A stretch of 64,000 nt of DNA from Bradyrhizobium sp. SRL28 (GCF_018596315.1 NZ_JAHEAG010000005.1:248001-312000), one strand, 5' to 3'. Shown: positions 44,395-54,025, counted from the first letter of the stretch. The notes: generated by a model from the sequence alone, not told the origin. Numbers and translations: made by a program.

Positions 44395-45207
44395 TCATGC
44401 ACGCGCCAGGATGACATGCGCCTGGATTTTGGCGGCGACCTCGCCATTGCCGTGCTTGCGCGCGATGGCGGATGCGGCGTGTTCGGTGGCGGCCTCGAGT
44501 TTGTCGGCGCCGCGGGCCTCGATCTCGTTGCGCAGCGGCGTTCCCTGGCAATAGGCGACAGCGGGATGACGGGGCGAGGGCGCGCGGCTCTCCTCCGCTC
44601 TGGTTTCGATCGTGACGTTCGAAAAGCCTGCCTTCTCCAGATCGCTCCGGATCAGCGCGGTGTCGTGATAGCCGTGCGGTGTGCGGGCCAGGAAGCGCGG
44701 AGGGTCGTTCGGAAAAAACTCCGCGAGCGCATCGGTCACGTCGCCGGCGAACACGTTTTCCTCGATGCGGTCCCATGCATTGAACAGGAAACATCCATCC
44801 GGCTTGAGCACGCGCCGGGCCTCGCGGTAGGCGGAGGGGCGGTCGGGGAAGAACATGACGCCGAACTGACAGCAAACCAGATCGAAGGCCGCATCTTCGA
44901 ACGGCAGCGCCTGCGCATCGGCCTTGCGCCAGGCAATGCGGTCATCCCGGTCTTGCCGTGTGGCGGCATAATCGAGCATCGGCTGATTGAGGTCGGTCGC
45001 GACGTAGCGGGCATCGGGCGAAAGCTTCGGCGCCAGTGCGCGCGTCACCACGCCGCTGCCGGCTGCCGTTTCCAGCACGGCTTTGGGCGAAAGTGCGGCA
45101 GCCCTTTGAGAAATATCCCGGGCGTAGCTCGCGAAGATCAGGGGAACCATATCGCGGTCGTAGTTTTCCGGAATCGAGCCGGCAAAAACCTTGTCGCCTG
45201 CTGACAT
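44395..45207 (-). CDS. Class I SAM-dependent methyltransferase
   Basis: A 270-residue methyltransferase. Motif I is VLETAAGSGVVTRALAP, followed by the acidic ribose-binding residue in YVATDLNQPMLDYA, ADAQALPFEDAAFDLVCCQFGVMFF and LKPDGCFLFNAWD. This is the UbiE/type 11 pattern. The substrate is unknown. It lies between Anbu and the peptide-binding protein gene, on the same strand as Anbu, 187 bases upstream of it. Confidence 0.92.
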   Translation of the reverse strand: MSAGDKVFAGSIPENYDRDMVPLIFASYARDISQRAAALSPKAVLETAAGSGVVTRALAPKLSPDARYVATDLNQPMLDYAATRQDRDDRIAWRKADAQALPFEDAAFDLVCCQFGVMFFPDRPSAYREARRVLKPDGCFLFNAWDRIEENVFAGDVTDALAEFFPNDPPRFLARTPHGYHDTALIRSDLEKAGFSNVTIETRAEESRAPSPRHPAVAYCQGTPLRNEIEARGADKLEAATEHAASAIARKHGNGEVAAKIQAHVILARA

Positions 45208-45284
45208 GGCCAGTCCTCTGCGCTACCGTTGATCTCTCGCAGTTCTACAATTCTACAGAAAAAGAAAATACATTGGGAGGCTGA

Positions 45285-46898
45285 ATGCGCACCTGCAATT
45301 TGCCGGGCAAGTTACACGCCGCGCTCATCATGCTCTTTTGCATCGCACTGGTTGCCGCCAGCCCCGCCGCCGCACAGAAAAAGGGCGGCACGCTCAGGCT
45401 CTATCACAACGACAATCCGCCCTCGACCTCGCTGCACGAGGAAGCGACCATCGCCTCGGTGACGCCGTTCGCGGCGATCTTCAACAATCTCGTGGTGTTC
45501 GATTCCGCCAAGGTTCATGAGAGCATCGACACAGTCATTCCGGATCTCGCCGAAAGCTGGTCCTGGGATTCGACCAACACCAAACTGACGTTCAAGCTGC
45601 GGCAGGGCGTGAAATGGCACGACGGCCAGCCGTTCACGGCCAAGGACGTGCAGTGCACCTGGCGGATGCTGATCGGCAAGACCGAGACCCAGGACTTCAA
45701 GCGCAATCCGCGAAAAGTCTGGTACACGAAGCTGCAGGACGTCAGCATCAACGGCGATTACGAGGCGACCTTTGAGCTGAGCGAGCCGCAACCGAGCCTG
45801 CCGGTATTGCTCGCGAGCGCGTTTTCGCCTGTTTATCCCTGCCACGTGCCGCAGCAGGTGATGCGCACCAAGCCCGTCGGCACCGGGCCTTTCAGATTCG
45901 TCGAATTCAAGCGCGGCGAGTCGGTCCGTCTCGTGCGCAACCCCGATTACTGGAGGAAGGATCGGCCTTATCTGGACGAGATCACGTTCCGCATGATCGA
46001 CAGCCGCGCCACGCGTATGCTGGCGTTCGCCACCGGCGACTACGACATCACCTTTCCCTCCGACGTCAGCGTTCCCCTGATGAAGGACATCAAGGCGCGC
46101 GCGCCGAACGCGATATGCGAGATGACGGCCACGGGAACGCAGATCAACCTGATGGTCAACCGCGTCAATCCGCCGTTCGACAATCCGGATATCCGAAAGG
46201 CGATGTCACTGGCGCTGGACCGTAAGCCCTTCAACACCATTCTGATGGAGGGCATGGCGCGGATGGGCGGGGCGATGCTGGCCAAGCCCGAAGGCGAGTG
46301 GGGTATGCCGCCGGAGATGGTGACATCGCTGACCGGATATGGTCCCGACACCGAGAAGAGCGTCGTCGAGGCACAGGCGATCATGCAGAAGCTCGGCTAC
46401 AGCGATGCAAAACCGCTGCAGATCAAGATCCAGACGAGGAACCTGCCAACCTATCGCGATCCTGCCGTGATCCTGACCGATCAGCTCAAGAAGATCTACA
46501 TCACTAGCGAACTCGACATTCTCGACACGCCGCGCTGGTACGCGCGGCTGGCCAAGAAGGATTACACGATCGGACTGAACGTCACTGGCGTCAGCGTCGA
46601 CGATCCCGACGGCAATATCGTCGAGAACTATTCCTGCAAGTCGGAGCGCAACTACACGCAGTATTGCAACGCGGAGGTCGATCGCCTGCTGGCGGCGCAA
46701 TCGAGCGAACTCGACAAGGAAAAGCGCAGAAAGATGGTTTGGGATATCGAGCGGCTATTGGTCGAGGACGCCGCGCGGCCGATCATCCTGCATTCATCGG
46801 CAGGCAATTGCTGGCAGCCCCATGTGAAGAACTTCAGGCCGCACGATAACAGCCAGTACAACAACCTGCGGTTCGAGGATGTGTGGTTGGATAAGTGA
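45285..46898 (+). CDS. Peptide/nickel-type ABC substrate-binding protein (SBP_bac_5)
   Basis: A 537-residue exported binding protein. A signal peptide (LHAALIMLFCIALVAASPAAAQ) precedes KKGGTLRLYHNDNPPS. The family block TKLTFKLRQGVKWHDGQPFTAKDVQCTW lies near residue 100, followed by RKAMSLALDRKPFNTILMEG. It should bind a peptide-like ligand in the periplasm. No permease or ATPase is adjacent, so it is an orphan. It is inserted on the opposite strand inside the Anbu-type cluster, between the methyltransferase and transglutaminase genes. Confidence 0.93.
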   Translation: MRTCNLPGKLHAALIMLFCIALVAASPAAAQKKGGTLRLYHNDNPPSTSLHEEATIASVTPFAAIFNNLVVFDSAKVHESIDTVIPDLAESWSWDSTNTKLTFKLRQGVKWHDGQPFTAKDVQCTWRMLIGKTETQDFKRNPRKVWYTKLQDVSINGDYEATFELSEPQPSLPVLLASAFSPVYPCHVPQQVMRTKPVGTGPFRFVEFKRGESVRLVRNPDYWRKDRPYLDEITFRMIDSRATRMLAFATGDYDITFPSDVSVPLMKDIKARAPNAICEMTATGTQINLMVNRVNPPFDNPDIRKAMSLALDRKPFNTILMEGMARMGGAMLAKPEGEWGMPPEMVTSLTGYGPDTEKSVVEAQAIMQKLGYSDAKPLQIKIQTRNLPTYRDPAVILTDQLKKIYITSELDILDTPRWYARLAKKDYTIGLNVTGVSVDDPDGNIVENYSCKSERNYTQYCNAEVDRLLAAQSSELDKEKRRKMVWDIERLLVEDAARPIILHSSAGNCWQPHVKNFRPHDNSQYNNLRFEDVWLDK

Positions 46899-46901
46899 TC
46901 C

Positions 46902-46992
46902 GTAGGGTGGGCAAAGCGAAGCGTGCCCACCATCGAGGACCGTGCTCGTGGAGACATGGTGGGCACGGCGCGATGCGCCTTTGCCACCCTAC
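46902..46992. repeat. Palindromic intergenic repeat, family C copy 3
   Basis: GTAGGGTGGGCAAAGCGAAG..CGCCTTTGCCACCCTAC with inner GTGCCCACCAT/ATGGTGGGCAC. It lies between convergent genes. Confidence 0.9.
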
Positions 46993-47000
46993 GAACCCCG

Positions 47001-47840
47001 TCACTGCGACTGGCTTTGCCACTGTCCCGATCGTCCGGCCCGATCGACCTTGACCGCAACCGTCAGCGTTTCGGTCCCCCCACCATAGCGGGTGCCGCGA
47101 ACGGGCGCGGCGCCGAGGTAGTCGAGTCCGATCGCGACACGGGCATGGGCGTCGGTGGTGCAGATGCCGTTGGCGGCATCGAAGCCGACCCAGCCCAAAT
47201 CAGGCACGTAAGCTTCCGCCCAGGCGTGGCCGGCCTGCTGGTGCACGGTGCCGTCGGAACGCAGGAAATGTCCGGAGACGAAGCGCGCCGGAACGCCGCC
47301 GGAGCGGGCGCAGGCGATAAAGATGTGGGCGTAGTCCTGGCAGACACCACGCTTGAGCGCAAAAGCTTCCACCGCCGACGTGCCTGAATTGGTGGGGTCC
47401 TCGTCGAACGTCATGTGCTCGTTGATCTGCACCATCAGCGCATGAAGGAAGCCGAGCACGTCGCCGTCGGATTCCGAACGCATCTCGCGGGCAAACGTCG
47501 CCATCGCAGGATTGACTTCGGTAAGCCCCGTCGAGCGCAGGAACAGGCTCGGCGGGAACCGCTCGTCGGTGCCGCGCAGCACGCCGCCGGTGTCGTGGGT
47601 CTCGATCAGGCCCTCGACACGGATGGTGAGGTCGGCGATCGGGCCGTGGGTGAGCACATGCGTGACGTTGCCGAACGCGTCCTGATGCATGTCGAGGCGG
47701 GAGTCCGTGGAGACGTCGATCTGCCACTCGGCGACATATTGGCCGTCATGGCTGCCGGGCGTCATGCGCAAAATCTGGATCACGCCCGAGGCCGGCGGCT
47801 CGTAGCGATAACTGGTGGAATGGGCAATTCGCAGGCGCAT
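47001..47840 (-). CDS. Transglutaminase-like cysteine peptidase-fold protein
   Basis: A 279-residue protein. The N-terminal beta domain (MRLRIAHSTSYRYEPPASG) precedes a transglutaminase core with catalytic Cys in RGVCQDYAHIFIACARSGG, His in AGHAWAEAYVPDLGWVGFDAANG and the following Asp. This is the COG1305 type that accompanies alpha-E and ATP-grasp genes, and it could hydrolyse or form isopeptide bonds. It lies 201 bases after the alpha-E gene with a palindromic repeat between them. Confidence 0.93.
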   Translation of the reverse strand: MRLRIAHSTSYRYEPPASGVIQILRMTPGSHDGQYVAEWQIDVSTDSRLDMHQDAFGNVTHVLTHGPIADLTIRVEGLIETHDTGGVLRGTDERFPPSLFLRSTGLTEVNPAMATFAREMRSESDGDVLGFLHALMVQINEHMTFDEDPTNSGTSAVEAFALKRGVCQDYAHIFIACARSGGVPARFVSGHFLRSDGTVHQQAGHAWAEAYVPDLGWVGFDAANGICTTDAHARVAIGLDYLGAAPVRGTRYGGGTETLTVAVKVDRAGRSGQWQSQSQ

Positions 47841-47860
47841 GGTGGAACCAGGGTCGGATC

Positions 47861-48014
47861 GTCATGCCCGGGCATAGCAGTCTGCACAGACTGCGTAAAC
47901 TTGTCTGCGCTGCCGGGCATCCACGTCTTTCTCACTCCGTTGGCATAGCAAGACGTGGATGGCCGGGACTTCTAGCGCGAAGACGCGCTTCGCGCTACTG
48001 CCCGGCCATGACGG
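47861..48014. repeat. Palindromic intergenic repeat, family E copy 1 (with extra insertions)
   Basis: GTCATGCCCGGGCA at one end and TGCCCGGCCATGACG at the other, with GCATCCACGTCTTTC and ACGTGGATGGCCGGGAC inside. It is longer than the copy at 58174 because of added segments on both sides of the core. It separates the alpha-E and transglutaminase genes. Confidence 0.8.
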
Positions 48015-48041
48015 TGTTTTGTTGCGTTTCGTCCGAAATTT

Positions 48042-48986
48042 CTAAATCAAATACTGTCTGGTGATGATCTCACCGAGCCGCGCATTATCCGAAATGAATT
48101 CCTGGATGAACTCATGGACGCCGTGCTGGAAGATATCGTCCATATGGCTGTGTTCAAGCCGGTTACGGACGCCGCGGGCGTGGCGCTGGGAGGCGCCCTG
48201 GCGGCCATAGGCGACGCCGATCTGATCGAGGTTGCGCACCAGATTGCTATAGCAGCTCGCCAATGACCGCGGCAGCGTGTCGTTGAGGATCAGGAGGTCG
48301 GCGATCAGCCAGGGTTTCAGCGTTTCGCGGTAGACCCAGTGATAGGCCGTCAGCGCCGACACCGAGCGCAGAATCGAGGTCCACTGGTAGTAGTCCAGCG
48401 GGCCGCCGACGTGTTCCTCCTCGGGCAGCAGCACGTGATACTTCACGTCGAGAATGCGGGCGGTGTTGTCGGCGCGCTCCAGATGCAGGCCGAGCCGCGA
48501 GAACCAGTAAGCGTCGTTACGCAGCATGGTCCGGTAGGCCGAACCGTCGAACCGCAATGATGTCTCCTGCACGAAGCGCAGGAACCGCGCCAGTTCCTCG
48601 CGGCTTGACGTGCCTTTGCCCCAGACCTCCTGCAATTCGATCCAGGCCGAATTGATGGTGTCCCACATCTCACTCGTCAGTGCAGTGCGCACCGAACGCG
48701 AATTGAGCCGTGCGGCCTCGATGCAGTTCTTGATCGAGGAGGGATTGGATGGCGAGAATGCCAGATACTCGACAACGTTCTGCTCGTTCGCTTCCTGATA
48801 GGCCTCGTAGAAGCTCGCGCTGACGCCGGCGGTCAGAAGCGCCGATTCCCACTCATTGGTCTTGCCGATATAGGCGGCGGGAAGTGCTGTGACGCGCAGT
48901 GTGGCGTCGATGGTGCGCGCGATATATTCGGCGCGCTCGACATAGCGGGCCAGCCAGTACAGGTTTTCGGCAGTGCGCGACAGCAT
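48042..48986 (-). CDS. Alpha-E domain protein (DUF403)
   Basis: A 314-residue helical protein. It opens MLSRTAENLYWLARYVERAEYIARTIDATLR, has RLNSRSVRTALTSEMWDTINSAW and RNDAYWFSRLGLHLERADNTARILDVKY, and ends RHARGVRNRLEHSHMDDIF then a tail. Two E-R-A-[ED] motifs mark the alpha-E duplication. The domain always accompanies the circularly permuted ATP-grasp. The family has been proposed to take part in peptide or amide synthesis; this is not proved. It lies 16 bases downstream of the ATP-grasp gene in the same operon. Confidence 0.94.
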   Translation of the reverse strand: MLSRTAENLYWLARYVERAEYIARTIDATLRVTALPAAYIGKTNEWESALLTAGVSASFYEAYQEANEQNVVEYLAFSPSNPSSIKNCIEAARLNSRSVRTALTSEMWDTINSAWIELQEVWGKGTSSREELARFLRFVQETSLRFDGSAYRTMLRNDAYWFSRLGLHLERADNTARILDVKYHVLLPEEEHVGGPLDYYQWTSILRSVSALTAYHWVYRETLKPWLIADLLILNDTLPRSLASCYSNLVRNLDQIGVAYGRQGASQRHARGVRNRLEHSHMDDIFQHGVHEFIQEFISDNARLGEIITRQYLI

Positions 48987-49002
48987 ACGAAAATTTCGCT
49001 CT

Positions 49003-50421
49003 CTATTCGTCCAGTATCCAGGTGTCCTTGGTGCCGCCGCCCTGGCTCGAATTGACCACCAGCGAGCCTTCTTTCAGCGCCACCCGCGTCAGCCCGCCCG
49101 GCACGATGGTGACGTGCTTGCTGCCCGTCAGCACGAACGGCCTGAGATCGACATGGCGCGGGGCGAGGCCGGAGGCGGTGCAGGTCGGGCAGGTCGACAG
49201 CGCCAGCGTCGGCTGGGCGATGAAACCCTCCGGTTCGCGCTTGAGCTTGTCGCGGAACGCCTCGATGGTTGCTTTGGTCGCGGCGGGGCCGATCAGCATG
49301 CCGTAACCGCCGGAGCCGTGGACTTCCTTCACCACGAGGTCGCCGAGATTGTCGAGCACGTAGGACAGGTCCTTCGGCTCGCGGCAGCGCCAGGTCGGCA
49401 CGTTCTTCAGGATCGGTTCTTCGTCGAGATAGAATTTTACGACCTCGGGCATGTAGGAATAGATCGCCTTGTCGTCGGCGATGCCGGTGCCGACCGCATT
49501 CGCCAGCGTGACGTTGCCGGCAGCATAGGCCGACATCAACCCGGGGACCCCGAGCGCTGAATCCGGGCGAAAGGTGAGGGGATCGAGGAAATCGTCGTCG
49601 ACGCGGCGGTAGATCACGTCGACGCGCTTCAAACCCTCGGTGGTCCGCATGAACACCTCGTCGTTCTTGACGATGAGATCGCGGCCCTCGACCAGCTCGA
49701 TGCCGAGCTTGTCGGCCAGGAACGAATGTTCGTAATAGGCTGAGTTGTAGACGCCGGGCGTCATCAGCGCGACCGTCGGCTCTGCCGAGGCGGACAGCGG
49801 CGCCACCGAGCGCAACGCCGACAGCAGTTCGTCGGGATATCGCTCCACAGGGGCTACGCGATGGCGAGCGAACAGGTCCGGAAACAGCCGCATCATGATT
49901 TCGCGGTTTTCCAGCATGTAGGAGACGCCCGAGGGCGTCCGCGCATTGTCCTCCAGCACGATGAAATTGTCGGCGTCGACCCGGACGATGTCGATCCCGG
50001 CGATGTGCACGTAGACGTCGTGCGGCACGCTCTGGCCGTTCATTTCCGGGCGGAATACCGGGTTCTGGAAGATCAGGTCGTCGGGAATGATGTTGGCGCG
50101 CAGGATGTCGCGGCCGTGATAGATGTCGCGCAGGAACATGTTGAGCGCGCGGACCCGCTGCTTCAGGCCCTTTTCCAGCGTGGCCCATTCCTTGGCCGAC
50201 ATGATTCGCGGGATCACGTCGAAGGGGATCAGCCGTTCCTGGGCTTCGGCGTCGCCATAAACGGCGAAGGTGATGCCGATCCGGCGGAACAGCAGTTCCG
50301 CCTCCTGCCGGCGATATTCCAGGGCGTCCGGAGGCGTCTCCTTCAGCCATCGGGAGAGCTCCCGATAGGCCGGGCGGAGGTCGCCGCCGGGACCATTCAT
50401 TTCATCGAACGCAACTGCCAT
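49003..50421 (-). CDS. Circularly permuted ATP-grasp protein (DUF404/DUF407)
   Basis: A 472-residue protein. Landmarks are QRVRALNMFLRDIYHGRDIL, MNGQSVPHDVYVHIAGIDIVRVDADNFIVLEDNARTPSGVSYMLENREIMM, YRRVDDDFLDPLTFRPDSALGVPGLM, and LVVKEVHGSGGYGMLIGP (the glycine-rich ATP loop). It ends SSQGGGTKDTWILDE. It is predicted to ligate an amine to a carboxylate using ATP (amidoligase). It is the first gene of an operon with alpha-E; transglutaminase and Anbu are further down. Substrate and product are unknown. Confidence 0.94.
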   Translation of the reverse strand: MAVAFDEMNGPGGDLRPAYRELSRWLKETPPDALEYRRQEAELLFRRIGITFAVYGDAEAQERLIPFDVIPRIMSAKEWATLEKGLKQRVRALNMFLRDIYHGRDILRANIIPDDLIFQNPVFRPEMNGQSVPHDVYVHIAGIDIVRVDADNFIVLEDNARTPSGVSYMLENREIMMRLFPDLFARHRVAPVERYPDELLSALRSVAPLSASAEPTVALMTPGVYNSAYYEHSFLADKLGIELVEGRDLIVKNDEVFMRTTEGLKRVDVIYRRVDDDFLDPLTFRPDSALGVPGLMSAYAAGNVTLANAVGTGIADDKAIYSYMPEVVKFYLDEEPILKNVPTWRCREPKDLSYVLDNLGDLVVKEVHGSGGYGMLIGPAATKATIEAFRDKLKREPEGFIAQPTLALSTCPTCTASGLAPRHVDLRPFVLTGSKHVTIVPGGLTRVALKEGSLVVNSSQGGGTKDTWILDE

Positions 50422-50641
50422 AAATTCTGAATATCCCCCAGGTCATGCGCCACAGTGCATGACCTGAAGGGATGGTAGCAAGGGCCGGGCCAGCGCGATA
50501 TGCATTGGCTTGCGGCTTTTGGTATGGGTAGTCCGCCGCGCTGCCCTAAAAAAAGGCTGCCGGGTGCTTATTTCGGCAGCAAACCCTCGTGACTTCAATG
50601 CGTTGCTTGCGCAAAAGTACGGGGGCAGGTGGGGAGAAGTC

Positions 50642-51373
50642 ATGAGCGAGATCGTCACGGCGGGTATTCTGGTCATTGGCGACGAGATCCTGTCCGGCCG
50701 GACCAAGGACAAGAACATCGGCTTCATCGCCGAGTACCTGACCAATATCGGGATTGACCTCAAGGAGGTCCGTGTCGTCGCCGACGACGAGGCCGACATC
50801 ATCGCAGCCCTTGATGCACTGCGGCATCGCTACAACTACGTCTTCACGACCGGTGGCATCGGGCCGACCCATGACGACATCACCGCCGACAGCGTCGCCA
50901 AGGCTTTCGGCGTCGCGATCAACCATCACCCGGAGGTGGTGGCGCGGTTCCGCGAACGCTGGACCGAGCAGGATCTGAACGAGGCGCGGCTGCGCATGGC
51001 CCGCGTGCCCGACGGCGCCGAGCTGATCCAGAGCGCCACCATCCTGGCGCCCGGCTTCAAGCTCGGCAACGTCATCGTGATGGCAGGCATCCCCTCGATC
51101 ATGCAGGCGATGATGGATATCGTCGCGCCGAAGCTGAAATCGGGCGTGCGGATGCTGTCGGACTCGGTAACGGCCAATGCGCGGGAAGGCGATATCGGCG
51201 GTCCGCTGCGCGAGATCGCCAACGCCCATCCCGAGACCATCATCGGCAGCTATCCGTTCATGGACGAGGACAAGAAGCCGAACACCAACCTCGTCGTCCG
51301 CTCGCGCGATCCCGAAAAGCTCAATGCTGCGATGACCGCGGTGAAGGAGATGCTGGCGGGCATCCCGAGATAG
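50642..51373 (+). CDS. CinA-type (MoaB/MoeA-like) domain protein, single domain
   Basis: A 243-residue protein matching the N-terminal (COG1058) domain of CinA. It has [58 protein letters not shown] and [22 protein letters not shown]. The C-terminal nicotinamide-nucleotide deamidase domain of CinA is absent, as expected for the stand-alone alphaproteobacterial form. It may hydrolyse ADP-ribose-like or bind molybdopterin-like ligands. It diverges from the ATP-grasp operon. The start at 50642 is preferred by family match over in-frame codons from 50510. Confidence 0.9.
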   Translation: MSEIVTAGILVIGDEILSGRTKDKNIGFIAEYLTNIGIDLKEVRVVADDEADIIAALDALRHRYNYVFTTGGIGPTHDDITADSVAKAFGVAINHHPEVVARFRERWTEQDLNEARLRMARVPDGAELIQSATILAPGFKLGNVIVMAGIPSIMQAMMDIVAPKLKSGVRMLSDSVTANAREGDIGGPLREIANAHPETIIGSYPFMDEDKKPNTNLVVRSRDPEKLNAAMTAVKEMLAGIPR

Positions 51374-51449
51374 CTGCGATTGCGGTGATCCGGTTTCGAA
51401 GTTCGCAATACGGGAGAATAAAAGTGACCGCTTGTTCTGGAGCGCGTTC

Positions 51450-51959
51450 GTGACCGAGCGCGACAAAGCCACTCCGCCGCCGGAGAAAGCCTTTCCGGTT
51501 TCCTGGGACCAGTTTCACCGGGATTGCCGGGCGCTGACCTGGCGCCTCAACGAGGTCGGGCCATTTCATGCCATCATCGCGATTACCCGCGGCGGGCTGG
51601 TGCCGGCGGCCATCGTGGCGCGCGAACTCGGCATTCGCATCATCGATACCGTCTGCATTGCCAGCTATGACCACACCCGGCAGGGCGACCTGCAGGCGCT
51701 CAAGGGCGTTTCGACTGAGGTAGCAAAGCTCGGCGGCGGAACTGGCAAGGGACTGTTGATCGTCGACGACCTCGTCGACACCGGCAAGACCGGGCGGCTG
51801 GTACGTTCGATGATGCCGGACGCGCATTTCGCGGCCGTCTATGCCAAGCCGCAGGGCAAGCCGCTGGTCGATACGTTTATTACGGAAGTGTCGCAGGACA
51901 CCTGGATCCATTTTCCCTGGGATACTGCGCTGTCGTTCCAGCCGCCGATCCGTCCGTGA
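51450..51959 (+). CDS. gpt: Xanthine phosphoribosyltransferase
   Basis: A 169-residue phosphoribosyltransferase of the Gpt type. It has [41 protein letters not shown], the PRPP-binding [19 protein letters not shown] and a C-terminal WIHFPWDTA. It salvages xanthine/guanine to nucleotides. I choose GTG 51450 (GGAG ten bases upstream) rather than TTG 51432. Either is possible. Confidence 0.9.
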   Translation: MTERDKATPPPEKAFPVSWDQFHRDCRALTWRLNEVGPFHAIIAITRGGLVPAAIVARELGIRIIDTVCIASYDHTRQGDLQALKGVSTEVAKLGGGTGKGLLIVDDLVDTGKTGRLVRSMMPDAHFAAVYAKPQGKPLVDTFITEVSQDTWIHFPWDTALSFQPPIRP

Positions 51960-51983
51960 CGGCGGGTGTGCCACATACCCACT

Positions 51984-52097
51984 GTCATTGCCTGCGACAA
52001 ACGCGAAGCGTTTGCGCAAGGGAGCGAAGCGACGAAGCAATCCATGCTTCTCCACGGGCGGGGAGAGATGGATTGCTTCGCTGCGCTCGCAATGACG
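51984..52097. repeat. Palindromic intergenic repeat, family A copy 2
   Basis: GTCATTGCCTGCGACAAACGCGAAGCG.. GGAGCGAAGCGACGAAGC .. GATTGCTTCGCTGCGCTCGCAATGAC. It carries an extra GCGACAAACGCGAAGCGTTTGCGCA hairpin relative to copy 1. Confidence 0.85.
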
Positions 52098-52122
52098 GGT
52101 GTGGCTAACGACTGAGCCTCCC

Positions 52123-52740
52123 ATGCCCCTCCAAAACCGCGTCACGCCTACGGGCGACATCATCGCCACGGCGCATCGCGGCCTGTTCACCGGCAACCGC
52201 GGCATCATCCACGATCCCGCGACCAAGACCTTGCTGAAGAAGCGCTGGTCGAGCCCGGCGTGGATCACCTGTGTCTGTGAGTTCAGGGGATGGCGGCGCA
52301 AGGTGATGGGTGGGCGGAGCTGGACCGAGCTGTTCTTTCTCGACGAAGCCACCGCGTTCGCGGCCGGCCACCGGCCATGCTTCTTCTGTCGCCGTGACGA
52401 TGCCAACCGTTTTCGGGCGGCGTGGGAGAAGGGTAACGCCGTCGCGGATGTTCGCGCGCGGGAGATGGACGCCGTATTGCATGGTGAGCGGCTGGAGCGC
52501 GGGAAGAAACGGCTGCATCCGCTACCGTTGCCAGCGGCGCAATTGCCCGATGGCGCGATGCTGCAGCAGGGCGAGGCAAGTTTTCTGATTGTGCGGGGCA
52601 GGGCGCTGCAATGGTCGATGTCCGGCTATCAGAAGATCGAGGCCGCACTTGACGAAGCGATGCTGCTGACGCCGCCGTCAACGCTGCGTGCATTAGGTGC
52701 TGGATATCGGCCGGTGCTGCATCCGAGTGCGCGTGGTTAG
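52123..52740 (+). CDS. Conserved hypothetical protein
   Basis: A 205-residue protein without a recognised domain. Visible features are TGDIIATAHRGLFTGNRGIIHD near the start, the tryptophan-containing WSSPAWITCVCEFRGWRRKVMG and GHRPCFFCRRDDANRFRAAW (about 85-104). The last could bind a metal through its cysteines and histidine. Hypothetical proteins of this pattern occur in rhizobia. ATG 52123 is chosen over in-frame 52099, which overlaps the repeat. No operon partner. Confidence 0.65.
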   Translation: MPLQNRVTPTGDIIATAHRGLFTGNRGIIHDPATKTLLKKRWSSPAWITCVCEFRGWRRKVMGGRSWTELFFLDEATAFAAGHRPCFFCRRDDANRFRAAWEKGNAVADVRAREMDAVLHGERLERGKKRLHPLPLPAAQLPDGAMLQQGEASFLIVRGRALQWSMSGYQKIEAALDEAMLLTPPSTLRALGAGYRPVLHPSARG

Positions 52741-52767
52741 CGAAGGCGGTGCCGCTTGCGCGGTCTG

Positions 52768-52872
52768 CCCTCTCTCCCGCTTGCGGGGGAGAGCTGGAGT
52801 GGGGGCTCGCTCCGCGAGTAGCGCTCGTGGAGAGAGTCCCCACCCTAACCCTCCCCCGCAAGCGGGAGAGGG
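52768..52872. repeat. Palindromic intergenic repeat, family G
   Basis: CCCTCTCCCGCTTGCGGGGGAG-type arms (CCCTCTCTCCCGCTTGCGG at 52768 and CCGCAAGCGGGAGAGGG ending at 52872) around a GGGGGCTCGCT../..AGTCCCCACCCT interior. It lies between convergent genes. Confidence 0.85.
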
Positions 52873-52883
52873 AACGGAAACGC

Positions 52884-53906
52884 CTAGCCCAGCCGCTCCC
52901 GCGCCAGCTTCGCACCCGCACCCAGCGCCGCCAGCTTCGCTTCCGCGATGTCCCGCCGCATCGGCGCCATGCCGCAATTGGTGGTCGCGACGATGTTGCT
53001 CAACGGCACGAATTTCGACACCGCCTCGATCACCTTCACGACATCCTCGGCCGTCTCCACCGTATCGCTGGCGACGTCGATCACGCCGGCCTGGATGACC
53101 TTGCCGGGGAGCAGCGCCAGCAAATCCAACGGCACCTTCGAATTACGGCACTCGATCGCGACCTGCTGGATCGGGCTTTTCGCGATCGCCGGGAAGATGT
53201 CTTCGTACTGCCGCCACTCGCTGCCCAGCGTCTGCTTCCAGTCGGTATTGGCCTTGATGCCGTAGCCGTAGCAGATGTGAACAGCAGTGGTGCAGGTCAG
53301 GCCTTCGGCGGCGCGCTCGAGCGCCTTGATGCCCCAGTCGGATACTTCGTCCATGAAGACGTTGAAGGCGGGCTCGTCGAACTGGATGACGTCGACGCCG
53401 TCGGCCTGCAGCGCCTTGGCCTCGTTGTTGAGCAGTTCGGCAAAGGCGAACGCCATCTTGACCTTGTCGCCGTAATACCGGTCCGCGACCGTGTCGGCGA
53501 TCGTCATCGGGCCGGGCAGGGTGAACTTCAGCTTGCGGGTGGTGTGGGTGCGGGCGACGCGGGCTTCGTCCGCGTGGACGCGGCCCTTCAACGTCAGCGG
53601 CGCAACCACCTGCGGCACCATCGCCTTGTAGCGGTCTTTCCTTATGCCCATCTCGACCTTGTGGGCGAAATCGATGCCCTCGACCTTCTCCAGGAAGCCA
53701 TGGACGAAATGCTGACGGGCCTGTTCGCCCTCGGTGACGATATCGACGCCGGCATCCTCCTGCAGCTTCACCGCCAGCATGGTGGCGTCGCGCTTGGCGC
53801 GGGCGAGTTCGTCGCCTTTGGATTTCCAGGGTGCCCAGAGCGTGTTCGGCTCGGCCAGCCATTCCGGCTTGGGCAGCGAGCCTGCGATGGTGGTTGGAAA
53901 CAGCAT
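52884..53906 (-). CDS. MetE-like (cobalamin-independent methionine synthase C-terminal type) protein
   Basis: A 340-residue protein resembling the C-terminal catalytic barrel of MetE alone. It has FPTTIAGSLPKPEWLAEPNTLW, IVTEGEQARQHFVHGFLE, KFTLPGPMTIADTVADRYY, VIQFDEPAFNVFM, the zinc-binding H-x-C in TTAVHICYGYG and the late cysteine in ATTNCGMAPMRRD. The N-terminal folate domain is missing, as in short core-MetE enzymes, so the methyl donor is uncertain. The start at 53906 is chosen from the family N-terminus. It diverges from the GST gene at 54026. Confidence 0.88.
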   Translation of the reverse strand: MLFPTTIAGSLPKPEWLAEPNTLWAPWKSKGDELARAKRDATMLAVKLQEDAGVDIVTEGEQARQHFVHGFLEKVEGIDFAHKVEMGIRKDRYKAMVPQVVAPLTLKGRVHADEARVARTHTTRKLKFTLPGPMTIADTVADRYYGDKVKMAFAFAELLNNEAKALQADGVDVIQFDEPAFNVFMDEVSDWGIKALERAAEGLTCTTAVHICYGYGIKANTDWKQTLGSEWRQYEDIFPAIAKSPIQQVAIECRNSKVPLDLLALLPGKVIQAGVIDVASDTVETAEDVVKVIEAVSKFVPLSNIVATTNCGMAPMRRDIAEAKLAALGAGAKLARERLG

Positions 53907-54025
53907 GGGAGCCTCCCGGTCGGTTCTGATTGAGCGCCTGTCTGCCATGTCTTATGATCGAGGTACAGAACAACAAAAGTCGCCCATCGCGGGAATATTC
54001 CCGCCCATCGGCAGCTAGGGGAGCC

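Noticed and set aside
48833..50350. 505-residue minus-strand frame over the ATP-grasp gene
   Set aside because: Arg/Pro-rich alternate frame of the ATP-grasp gene, which has all family motifs in its own frame.
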